From assembly GCA_934726055.1 (NCBI GenBank), contig CAKVCZ010000007.1, forward strand, positions 1 to 64,000: a stretch of 64,000 bases of DNA, in the 5' to 3' direction. This document shows, piece by piece, positions 44,568 through 53,800 of the stretch (positions are counted from its first letter, which is position 1; the number at the start of each line of letters is the position of its first letter). The notes below the pieces were generated by a model that was not told where the DNA came from, did no database searches, and saw nothing but the letters and a program-made list of their open reading frames with translations. Source of the DNA: an uncultured Candidatus Melainabacteria bacterium (GTDB taxonomy: Bacteria; Cyanobacteriota; Vampirovibrionia; Gastranaerophilales; Gastranaerophilaceae). The position numbers were made by a program, and so were the translations under genes.

Positions 44568-45211
44568 TGAATATTTCAGCTATTAATAATGCAACAGCAA
44601 ATAAAGTTAATTTCAAAGGTGCTGCCGAAGTAGCAGAAGTTGCTAAAGATGCTGCTAAAAATGTAGAAGCAAGTAAAATTGCAAAAGGTATTGCATCAGG
44701 CTTAGGTAAAGTTGCAGACCGCAGTGGTGATATGTTTGAAAAATTAAGTAAAAGTGGAGTTAGTGCTTCTGATTTAACTTTATACTTAAACTCTGCAAGT
44801 TCAGCCGTTACAACTGGGTTGTATGTTTACAAAAGCTTAACAGATAAAAAGAAAACTAAAAATGAAAAATTAACTCAAGCACTAAACCAAGTTTTAACAT
44901 TTGGTATATCTCAAGCTTTGACTTATACTGTTATGGGTGCATTGAAAAATGTAAATAAAGGAGTTTGTAAGAAATTTGCAGAAGTTCTAACAAACAAAAA
45001 AACAGAAGAGAAAACTATTAATATGTTAACTGAAGGTGCTAAATCTGCCGTTGGCTTAGTTGTTTCTTCATCAATCAGCAGATTAATAGTACCAGTTGGT
45101 GTTACACCAATTGCAAACAAACTTGGTGAAAAACTTTGCAAGTTCTTAGATAAAAGAGATGCAGAAAAAGCAGCTAAAGCTCAAGAACAAAACCTAAACA
45201 AACAAGCTTAA
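44567..45211 (+). CDS. Membrane protein with N-terminal FKG tag, paralogue of the preceding gene
   Basis: The 214-residue protein begins with a motif ending VNFKG, followed by a helix (about residues 18-45) and hydrophobic stretches LNSASSAVTTGLYVY, QVLTFGISQALTYTVMGAL and VGLVVSSSISRLIVPVG. The charged tail (KLCKFLDKRDAEKAAKAQE) mirrors the charged tail of the preceding protein, so the two look like divergent copies. A strong ribosome site AAAGGAGG lies inside the preceding gene. A terminator follows (45270-45296). Confidence 0.6.
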   Translation: MNISAINNATANKVNFKGAAEVAEVAKDAAKNVEASKIAKGIASGLGKVADRSGDMFEKLSKSGVSASDLTLYLNSASSAVTTGLYVYKSLTDKKKTKNEKLTQALNQVLTFGISQALTYTVMGALKNVNKGVCKKFAEVLTNKKTEEKTINMLTEGAKSAVGLVVSSSISRLIVPVGVTPIANKLGEKLCKFLDKRDAEKAAKAQEQNLNKQA

Positions 45212-45235
45212 TAGATTATAATTATAGGATATTAA

Positions 45236-45255
45236 GTTAGTGAGTTTTCACTAAC
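45236..45255 (+). repeat. Hairpin after the paralogue pair
   Basis: GTTAGTGA-GTTT-TCACTAAC is a perfect 8-bp hairpin just after the stop codon and 15 bases before the terminator. It may protect the 3' end of the message. Confidence 0.5.
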
Positions 45256-45269
45256 ACAACACATACAAG

Positions 45270-45296
45270 CGACCTGCCTTAATCGGTAGGTCGTTT
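45270..45296 (+). terminator. Terminator of the paralogue operon
   Basis: CGACCTGCC and GGTAGGTCG form a 9-bp stem (one G-U pair, 6-nt loop) followed by TTTTATTATAT. It ends the two-gene operon. Confidence 0.85.
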
Positions 45297-46000
45297 TATT
45301 ATATATATATCATTCACTTGCAATACTTACTCATTCAAACACACATAAAACTCATTTAATAATGATACAAAATATACAATACAACACTAAATAACCCTGT
45401 ATAATTATGAATTTGTTTGCTAATACGATAACAAATTATCTTGCAGTAAAGAATGCTAAAGAACGTTCTATAACGTATTTAATCGCTACTCAATAAATTA
45501 TTAAAGTATAATCTAAAAATTACAACGGCAACAATACACAATTACCCCCAAAAAGATACAACCATATTTATACATAAGTTCTTGATATCTTAATGTATTA
45601 ACCTAATCTTATTAAACCTCTCTCTTTGCCTTATAAAATCGTACTAACCGTTGTTCTCTATCTATTGGCACTCTCTATTCTCACTCCTTCTACCGATTTA
45701 CCTATAAAAGATTTAATCTCCCTCTACTGTACCAATTACATCCTTATAACCAATTTAACTCCCCTTATTTTAGAAACTTGTATGCCAATTTAAAGGTGCT
45801 AACTCTTACCAATCAAATTAACAAACCATTCTTATCTCTTATAAATAGCCTAATTTCTCCTAAATTGCACACCTTAGCATTAATTTTAAACGATTTATAG
45901 TTTAATATAACAATATTAATATCAATTATAATCGTTCCTTTAATACAGTCCTCCTTTTGCTGAAAACATCATCTATTTTTAGAATCAGTTCAACACACAC
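45297..46000. other. Gene-free stretch with strong G depletion on the plus strand
   Basis: About 700 bases hold no reading frame that looks real on either strand, no tRNA and no clear repeat. From 45601 to 45840 I count about 15 G and 64 C on the plus strand, a marked one-sided bias; C/T/A-rich words such as ATCTCCCTCTAC run through it. Possible causes are an unstructured RNA, a decayed gene region, or a site with unusual mutational history. No promoter is obvious. The stretch ends at the terminator of the Ala-rich gene. Confidence 0.6.
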
Positions 46001-46030
46001 AAAAAAAACGGAACCTTTAAGGTTCCGCTC
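46001..46030 (-). terminator. Terminator of the Ala-rich protein gene
   Basis: CGGAACC-TTTAA-GGTTCCG is a perfect 7-bp hairpin, followed on the minus strand by eight T. It lies about 20 bases past the stop codon of the gene at 46052-46573. Confidence 0.85.
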
Positions 46031-46051
46031 TTTTTTATATCTTAGTTTTTA

Positions 46052-46573
46052 TTAACCTTTTATAGCATCTGCTGCTTTGCCTGCTGCATTTGCAATTGTT
46101 GTTGTAGCTGAACTGATAATTGAACCTGCTGCATCTGCTGCTTTACCTGCTGTATCAACACCTGCTGCTACTGCATCTCTTACTTTATCAACAGGATCTT
46201 TTTTGCCAAATAAGCCTTTTACTTTTTCAACAACAGATGATGCTGCATCTTTTACGGTGTCCATAAAACTTTTCTTTGTTAATGATTGTATACCATCATC
46301 AATTTTTTTACCAATACTATATGCAAAGTTTTGAATTTTATCTTTAATACCGCTTGGCATCAATTTTTTAGATAATTTACCTGTTTTTACCAAGCCATAC
46401 AATGTGCCTGCCGCTACGGCTGCTGTTCCAACTGCTGCTGCTGCAACTTTTACTCCTGTACTTGTTGATTTCTTTTCATCTGTCGGAGCTTGTGCACCCA
46501 TAAAACTTTGTTGATATCCCATATTTTGATACGCTTTGTTCATTCCGTAATTTTGTGAAACACCATAAACCAT
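46052..46573 (-). CDS. Ala/Lys-rich small protein
   Basis: I do not recognise the family of this 173-residue protein. It has a Gln/Tyr-rich N-terminus (GVSQNYGMNKAYQNMGYQQ), one hydrophobic helix (KVAAAAVGTAAVAAGTLYGLV, about residues 42-62), and a tail of Ala/Asp/Lys helices with many AAG and KAAD units (KAADAAGSIISS). The tail resembles apolipoprotein-like amphipathic helices. Its own terminator follows. It is on the opposite strand from the large acidic protein, sharing an intergenic region of 166 bases. Confidence 0.55.
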   Translation of the reverse strand: MVYGVSQNYGMNKAYQNMGYQQSFMGAQAPTDEKKSTSTGVKVAAAAVGTAAVAAGTLYGLVKTGKLSKKLMPSGIKDKIQNFAYSIGKKIDDGIQSLTKKSFMDTVKDAASSVVEKVKGLFGKKDPVDKVRDAVAAGVDTAGKAADAAGSIISSATTTIANAAGKAADAIKG

Positions 46574-46739
46574 GTTATAAAAACCTCCTATAATTTTATC
46601 TTTCCTTACACATATAAAGTAATCAAGTTCAAAATAATTGTTATTTCTATCGAATTTTTATTAAATTTCGTTACAAATGTTTACATAAACTTTGGAATAT
46701 TTCCATGTGTCGTGTAATCTTATTATATAGGGGAAGGTA

Positions 46740-49700
46740 ATGAACTTATTTGATAACAAAAATTTAATCGAAATAACTCAAGACGATATTAACGATGCAG
46801 CACTTTCTGCTAAAAAAGTTGATAGTGAAAATCAAAAAAGAGCTATCGCAAACGTTTTGGGTGCTCGATTAGGTATAAAATTTTTAAAATCCATTGACAT
46901 AAAAGCAGATAATTTCGATAGTTTATATACTATTCCTGCTGTTCTAAAAAATACTGATATTGCAGATATTTGCGTTGATAATATTAGAATAGACGTAAGA
47001 ATTGTTAGCGACGAAAATCATCTTTTTGTCCCAAAATGCCAATTTAAATATAACATTACACCTGATATTTATATCTTTATGAAACTTGCACCTGATTCAT
47101 CTTATGGAGAATTTATCGGTGCTATTCCGCCTGATGAAATTAACAAATCTATCGAAAATAATGATTTCTATTTCATTAGCAAAGATAGTTTATATAACGA
47201 AACCAGCTTAAAATCGGTTTTAAGCAAGTCAAAACCAAAAAGTAATGTACCAATTGATAAACTCGATGTTTTAAAAGGTGAAAGCCTTTTGGTCAACTTT
47301 ATTGACGGCGACCTTTCAGATAAACAAAAAGAAGAAGTCTTTCAAATACTAAAAGTAAGCAAAGAATTTAGAGATATGTTCCAAGATTTTCAACAATTTG
47401 AAATTATCTCTACAACTCTTTCTACAACTGATGAAGTTCTAAATGATTCCGTATTGGATATCGTTGGAGCACAAAAACTTTACCAAGAAGAATTAACTGA
47501 AGAAGACTTGGAAAACACTAACTTAGATGAAATTGCTGCAAATACAACCGCAAGTTTTGTCGAAGATTTTATAGATGAAGATAATGAAGGAATTAATATA
47601 ATGGATAATCAAAATATTATAGATGGCGAATTCTTAGAACTTGATGAAGATACATCTAATGAACCTATCGAAGAACCGGGACAACTTGAACCACTTCCAA
47701 CTGATGAAGAACTCGCAAGTTTTGCAAATTTTGAACAAATAGAAGAACCGTCAGAAAATATTGATGATGGTCTTGACTTGGTTGAACCAACAAATTTTGA
47801 AGGATTTGAAGGATATGAAGGCTTAAATGCAACAAATATTGTTGAAGAAGCAGCAAATAATTTAGATATTTCATTAAACGGACAAAATGAAATTGCTATT
47901 GAACAAGACACTAATGAATTATCCATTAATAATGAATTCGTTCAGGAAGAAACTCTAAATATAAATGAATCAGAAGATAACAACTTTCAACTTGAAGAAC
48001 TTAATCTGCAAGATATTGATTTCAATAATAATGAACAATCCGGAATTGCAGAGTTACAACAAGTTGATCGCTCTGAACAAAATTTTGAAAATTTTGAAAG
48101 CATTGAAGATGAGCAAACGACAAACTTTAGTGAACAAAATGACATGGATATAGATAATTCCTTTGAAAATATCACACAATCTTCAGACACAAACATTAAC
48201 GATGAAGACTCTTTTGTTCTTGAAGATTTATCCCCAAATGATATAAATTTTGATAACATTGAAGCAGAACCAATTGAAGAAATTCAACCCGAAAATATTG
48301 AATTACAAAATGCAGATGAATCAGCAAACACACTTGATTATGAAATGATATCAAATGAGCAAAAAGAATTAGATGAATTTACTGAACCAACAGTTGAAAA
48401 CAATACCGATTTAGAACTTGAAGATTTATCACAGTCTGATACGATAGACGATAATGTTGGTCCGGAAATAAATATGGATTTACCTGTATTGGAAGATTTT
48501 TCCAAAGATTTAACAAATGAAGGATTACTTTCTTTAGACGATTATGACTCAACACAAAATACAGAAGAAATTATCAACGATGAAACTGAATCAGCAAATG
48601 ATATAAATAACCAAGAATCTATAAATTTTGATGATTTTGTATCCGATTCACAAATTCAAGAATCAGAAAATCAAATGCAAGAAGAAACATTAGAGCCCGT
48701 AACTGAAACCAGCACAGAAAATAAATCTCAAAATAGCGATGATGACGATGATTTTAGCGGACTTGAAGAATTTACAATGGATATGGCAACTGCAGTAGAA
48801 GAAGCAAATCCAAATATACATAACTCACAGATTCCTGAAGATGAACGTGAAGCATACAATAGTAATTTTGCAGGATTTAATGATGTTCAAGAAACAACTT
48901 TCCAAAACATTAAGGGCAATGATGTCGAAGATCTTATTAATGAAAATATAGAAGATTCTCAAACAACATACGCTTCAAAGAATATTGATTTGGAATCTAT
49001 AAATCTTGATGAAATTGATGACCTAAACGAACAAGGCAAAATTAGTAATAGTAGCAATGACGACAGTTTAAAATTTACGTCTGATTCTATACCTTTTGAA
49101 CAACAAGAAAATAACAATTTTAATCCTGATAATCTTGATACATTGGATATTGATTCAGAAATTGAGAATCTATCAAACTCAAATATTGATATAAATTCAA
49201 TAGATATTAATGATATTGGATTAGATGAAGATCTTAATAATTACAATGAAAATATTAATAATCTTGATATGGGAATAAATCAAGCTTCACAATACCAATC
49301 TGATTTGAATAATATACCTGAATATAATACAGAAGAAGGAACAATGGAAGATAATTACGGCTATAATGATGATTCACAACAAACACAATATAATCCTGAT
49401 TACAGTATGAATGACCAACAAACAATTGAAACTTTATATGATGATAATTTGCAAAATCAAATTCCTGGAGATGCAATAAATCAATCTTTTGCACAAAATA
49501 ATGTTCAAGGAAATTATCCGCCTCCTCCAAATGCAAAGAAAAAATCTTCACCACTATTATTAATTATTTTGATAGCTTTACTGGGAACTTTCGGATATCT
49601 TAAAAAAGACTTAATAATGGAACAAGTTAATAACTTAATGCCTAAAAAGGATACACAAATAGAAGATGTGAATATGCCTAAAGAAGGAGATATAGATAAA

Positions 49701-50219
49701 TTAGATAATAATCAAAATCAGGATATGGAACCTGAACTTAAAAAAGAAATTGGAGATATACCGGGAGAAAATGGCGGGCCTCAAGATAAGGTAAGCATGG
49801 ATGCAAGTCTAAAACAAAAAAACAGCGATTACAATTCAATAGAAACACTAAAACAAAAATCTCCTGAACCTCTTAATTCAAACTCAATTAAAAAATTATA
49901 CTGGGAAATTCCACAAGAATTAACATATAATGATGCCGTTGTAAATTACTTAAAAACTATTGGTAAAGCAATGAAATTCGACATGCAAAGTAATTTGCTT
50001 AATGTTCATGATATGCCATATTCAAATAAAATGATAATCGACATAAAAATGAATAAATCAGGCGAAGTTCAAGGAACGGATATAACTGTTTCCAGTGGTT
50101 CAAAACAAATAGATACAATTGTGTTACAAAGTGTAAAGGCGGCTCTAAAATATGTAAAAGCCCCAACTGCGGAATTTCAAAAAGAATCTTACGATTTTTC
50201 TCTTATTATAAATTTCTAA
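46740..50219 (+). CDS. Giant acidic single-pass protein with TonB-like C-terminus
   Basis: The 1159-residue protein has a folded N-terminal domain of about 170 residues (similar in feel to cyanobacterial DUF1822, unconfirmed), then about 760 residues of acidic, Asn/Glu/Asp-rich low-complexity sequence, a transmembrane helix at about residues 937-958 (SSPLLLIILIALLGTFGY), and a 190-residue domain whose end (KMNKSGEVQGTDITVSSGSKQ, then AAL and the YDFSLIINF ending) resembles the TonB C-terminus. This puts the long acidic part in the cytoplasm and the TonB-like part outside. GGGGA ahead of the ATG is a good ribosome site. It is the first gene of a three-gene locus with a sigma-like protein and a STAND ATPase. 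Confidence 0.7.
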   Translation: MNLFDNKNLIEITQDDINDAALSAKKVDSENQKRAIANVLGARLGIKFLKSIDIKADNFDSLYTIPAVLKNTDIADICVDNIRIDVRIVSDENHLFVPKCQFKYNITPDIYIFMKLAPDSSYGEFIGAIPPDEINKSIENNDFYFISKDSLYNETSLKSVLSKSKPKSNVPIDKLDVLKGESLLVNFIDGDLSDKQKEEVFQILKVSKEFRDMFQDFQQFEIISTTLSTTDEVLNDSVLDIVGAQKLYQEELTEEDLENTNLDEIAANTTASFVEDFIDEDNEGINIMDNQNIIDGEFLELDEDTSNEPIEEPGQLEPLPTDEELASFANFEQIEEPSENIDDGLDLVEPTNFEGFEGYEGLNATNIVEEAANNLDISLNGQNEIAIEQDTNELSINNEFVQEETLNINESEDNNFQLEELNLQDIDFNNNEQSGIAELQQVDRSEQNFENFESIEDEQTTNFSEQNDMDIDNSFENITQSSDTNINDEDSFVLEDLSPNDINFDNIEAEPIEEIQPENIELQNADESANTLDYEMISNEQKELDEFTEPTVENNTDLELEDLSQSDTIDDNVGPEINMDLPVLEDFSKDLTNEGLLSLDDYDSTQNTEEIINDETESANDINNQESINFDDFVSDSQIQESENQMQEETLEPVTETSTENKSQNSDDDDDFSGLEEFTMDMATAVEEANPNIHNSQIPEDEREAYNSNFAGFNDVQETTFQNIKGNDVEDLINENIEDSQTTYASKNIDLESINLDEIDDLNEQGKISNSSNDDSLKFTSDSIPFEQQENNNFNPDNLDTLDIDSEIENLSNSNIDINSIDINDIGLDEDLNNYNENINNLDMGINQASQYQSDLNNIPEYNTEEGTMEDNYGYNDDSQQTQYNPDYSMNDQQTIETLYDDNLQNQIPGDAINQSFAQNNVQGNYPPPPNAKKKSSPLLLIILIALLGTFGYLKKDLIMEQVNNLMPKKDTQIEDVNMPKEGDIDKLDNNQNQDMEPELKKEIGDIPGENGGPQDKVSMDASLKQKNSDYNSIETLKQKSPEPLNSNSIKKLYWEIPQELTYNDAVVNYLKTIGKAMKFDMQSNLLNVHDMPYSNKMIIDIKMNKSGEVQGTDITVSSGSKQIDTIVLQSVKAALKYVKAPTAEFQKESYDFSLIINF

Positions 50220-50271
50220 CTTGTGTTATGATATAAGTGTTAGTTAGCAGATTTTGATGAAAGTTTAAAAA

Positions 50272-50844
50272 TTGGAATTAGCACAAAAACACTTGGACTT
50301 AATCAAGCGCATAATACAGTCTGATAAAAAATACTTAAATAATGAAGATTTGTTTGATGATTTTTTTGATGAAACATGTAAACGTGCCCTATCAATTTTA
50401 GAAACCTTTGATGACAATGATGAGGCTCTGCTTGAGTCCTACTTAAAAAAAGTTGCGTCAACAGCTATTGTTGTAGTGCTAAAAGATATGGACAGAGTCA
50501 GAAGGACAAACAAAGGCTACGTAAACAATGATAAAATCGATAAGAATTCTTCTTATTCAGAAACTTCAAATGCACAAGTTTTCGATGCTAACTATAATTT
50601 TATAAATATAAAAACAAATCCTGAAGATATCGTTATAGAAAGGGAACTTCTACAATCAGTCTATGATGCAATTGTAATTGCACATAGCCAAAATGTAGAA
50701 AAACAATATTTGCAATTATACGAACTTCGCTATGTTGATGGAGAAAAACAATCAGAGATTGCAAGAAAAATGAATATATCTCAATCACAAGTTTCAAAAA
50801 GACTTTTTGAACTTATGGAATCAGTAAAAAAATCTATTAACTAA
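50272..50844 (+). CDS. Sigma-70-like protein (region 4 only)
   Basis: The 190-residue protein ends with a sigma-70 region 4 type helix-turn-helix (LRYVDGEKQSEIARKMNISQ then SQVSKRLFELM). Its N-terminal 110 residues are helical and acidic, with no clear region 2. It may be a divergent extracytoplasmic-function-type factor or a region-4-only regulator. The start is a TTG at 50272 with no good ribosome site, so the true start is uncertain. It lies between the acidic TonB-like protein and the STAND ATPase, with gaps of 52 and 23 bases, and is probably co-transcribed with both. Confidence 0.65.
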   Translation: MELAQKHLDLIKRIIQSDKKYLNNEDLFDDFFDETCKRALSILETFDDNDEALLESYLKKVASTAIVVVLKDMDRVRRTNKGYVNNDKIDKNSSYSETSNAQVFDANYNFINIKTNPEDIVIERELLQSVYDAIVIAHSQNVEKQYLQLYELRYVDGEKQSEIARKMNISQSQVSKRLFELMESVKKSIN

Positions 50845-50867
50845 CAACAAACTAAATTGGGTAAAAT

Positions 50868-53800
50868 ATGATTTGTCCAAAATGTAAAAAACAAATACCA
50901 AAAGACACTATAAATTGTCCGCATTGCAACGCAAAAGTAGGGACAATTTGTAAGACTTGTGGTGCATATAATTTAATATATAACAAATCATGTGTAGAAT
51001 GCGGAGCTGAACTTGTTAAATTTTGCCCAAAATGTAAATCTGCTAACTTTCCGCATGCTCAAAATTGCAGAAAATGCGGTTATTCTTTCAGAAAAGGACA
51101 ATCAAACAATAAAAAACAGCCAAATATGGCACCTCCTAAACAATTCGTACTTCCGGAATTATCAAAACATAAACCAACAAGGAAGCGTCCTGCGGAGCTA
51201 ATTGAAAAACCTATCAAGAACATGCCAAAAAGTCCTATCATCAATGTTAATTCAGCAAAACAAATGATTGATGGCATTCCGCTACTTCCAGAAAAAGAAC
51301 TTCTTGACAATAATGAGCAAATTTTATCAAAAAGAATTTCAACTAAAAAAGTTTCAAATTCAACTAAATTAACTAACAATAATAATAAACAAGTAGTAAA
51401 AAAAGTTAAGAAAAAGCGTATGGAGCCGGAAGAAGCATTAAAGCTTCAATTGCAACTTAACACTCTGCAAAACCAACTTATGGGATTGCAACAACAATTG
51501 AAGATTTTACCTCAACAGCTAAATTCTATGAATTTGCAAAATAATGCTGCAAATCCAATAGAAAATAATTCCCAAGTAAACAAAGAAGAAGAAGAACCTA
51601 AAAAACAACCTGAAATTATCGAAGAAAAGCCAAAATCAAATCAAAGAAGCGTTCTTCCAAAGCCTAAAAAATTAGATTCTTCTAAAAATAATTTAAATAA
51701 TTTGAATAATAAGCGAAGAATATCTAAAGGAATATTACCTTTAAAAGCAAACGTTTTACCAAATAGTTCAAATGTAAAACCAAATCACACAAAAGTTACT
51801 CCGCCAGTTAAGAATGTATTATCAGAAGCTGCTAACAAAAGTTTTAAAAACATACATCAAAACAACGAAAATATTGTAAATGAACAAAGTAATGTACCTA
51901 ATCAAAATGAAATGTCTTATGCACCAAATCTTTTCACGCAACAGAGTGCAAAAAACATTTTAGTAAATACCTTATTAAACACCTCTGTAAGCATAATTTC
52001 GCTTAGCGGTGAAAGCGGTATAGGTAAAAATATAGTCCTAAGAGCAACAATAGATGAACTTAAAGAAAATCAATTTGTGTGGCTAATAGGAAAAGCCACC
52101 CCTCTCAGTCAAATAACTCCTTGTGGATTATTCCAAGATATTCTGCTAACATTCTTTAATGTTCCAAATTATTGTGTTAATACTCAAAAATTAAGAAAAG
52201 ATTCATCAAAATTCTTTAAAAAAGAATTTCCAAATTTGGATTATGACGAAATTGATGATTTAATTAATTTTCTATATCCTGAAAAAACATCTTACTATGA
52301 AAATTTATTTCATAACAAGGCTAAAACATTTACAATGCTAAGAAAAGTCTTCGATGTAATAACATCAAGAATGCAAACAGTATTTGTTTTTGATAATTTC
52401 GAACACATAGATAATATGTCTTACGAATTTTTAAAAACACTTGTACATGCACAAACAGGTTTATTAAATACAAAATTTATACTAACATATAATGAACCAA
52501 AATCTGCAAAATCTTATTTGTATGAAAAATCACTAACTGATAATTCTTATGCGGATATTTCGCTAATTCCGTTTAATGATAGTCAAACAGACACATTCAT
52601 TAACCAATATAATCCGCTATTTATAGGCACATCTCAAAATTTAAGAGAAACTATACATAAACAAACCGGTGGCAATCCTGCATATATTGAACAAATATTG
52701 AATCTTATTACCGATTCCAGCAGAAATTACATTTCGTTTAGTCTGCCAAATTCTTTTGAAGGAGTTGTAAAACGTCGTCTTGAAATATTAAAACAAGAAA
52801 ATTCACACGTTTACGAAATGCTTATTGCATCAGCTATTTTAGGATTGAAATTCTATCCGGTGATTTTAAATCAATTATTCAAAATTGATAATAAATCGTT
52901 TATTGCATTTTTCTCAAGTTTATTAGATTTAAACTACATTACACCTATAAACGAATCCGCATACGAATTTAAAAATACTAGATTATGGAAAACAATTCTT
53001 GATATTGCCCGTAAAGACAGAAACTTTATGAATATAAACGAAAGGCTATTCGTTATATTATCAGAATTTACACTTTCATCACATTCAACTTTGGCACTTA
53101 TTGCAACAAGCTTGAAAGAAAATTTAAGTGCACTAAATATATGGACTGATGTTGTAAAACAAACATCCGCAATTGGCGATGAAAATATTTATATAATGGC
53201 ACAAAAATATTCATTGTTACTGGTTGAAAAATTACAAGGAATGAATAGTTCTTTAATTAAAAACAATATATACGAACGCTTAGGAAAAATAATGTCCTTT
53301 ACAAATCCTAAAGCTGCAATAGAATATTTACCAAAAGTTATAGAAAATTCTCGTCGTTTGGACGATAACTTAAAAGAATTTGAATTAATAGGATATTTAG
53401 CTCACTGTTGTCATGAGGTTGGAAATCACTTTGGAGTAATAGAATGCATTGATAATGCCGTTGCAAATATTGATTCGTCTTACGATTTAGAAATAGCAAT
53501 GATTAAATCAAGAAAACTTGAGCCACTATTAACCATAGGTAACTTTGGTGAAGTAGTTGATTTAATTGACAATGATATTCTGCCTGTATTCGAACAAAAT
53601 CTTGATACAACAAGACCACATAAAAACATCAAAATAGAAGATTTATTTGAAGCATGGCTAAATACATACTTAATTCTTGCAAATGCACTTGTATTACAGG
53701 GTGATAATAGAGCAATCGGTATTGTAAGCACCATTTTTGAAATTGTGGAAAAGAATCATATTCACAACGACTTATACATCTGCAAAACAAAACTTACTTT

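Noticed and set aside
45421..45470. Short frames within the G-poor stretch as small genes
   Set aside because: No ribosome site, no coding bias, and frequent stops on both strands.
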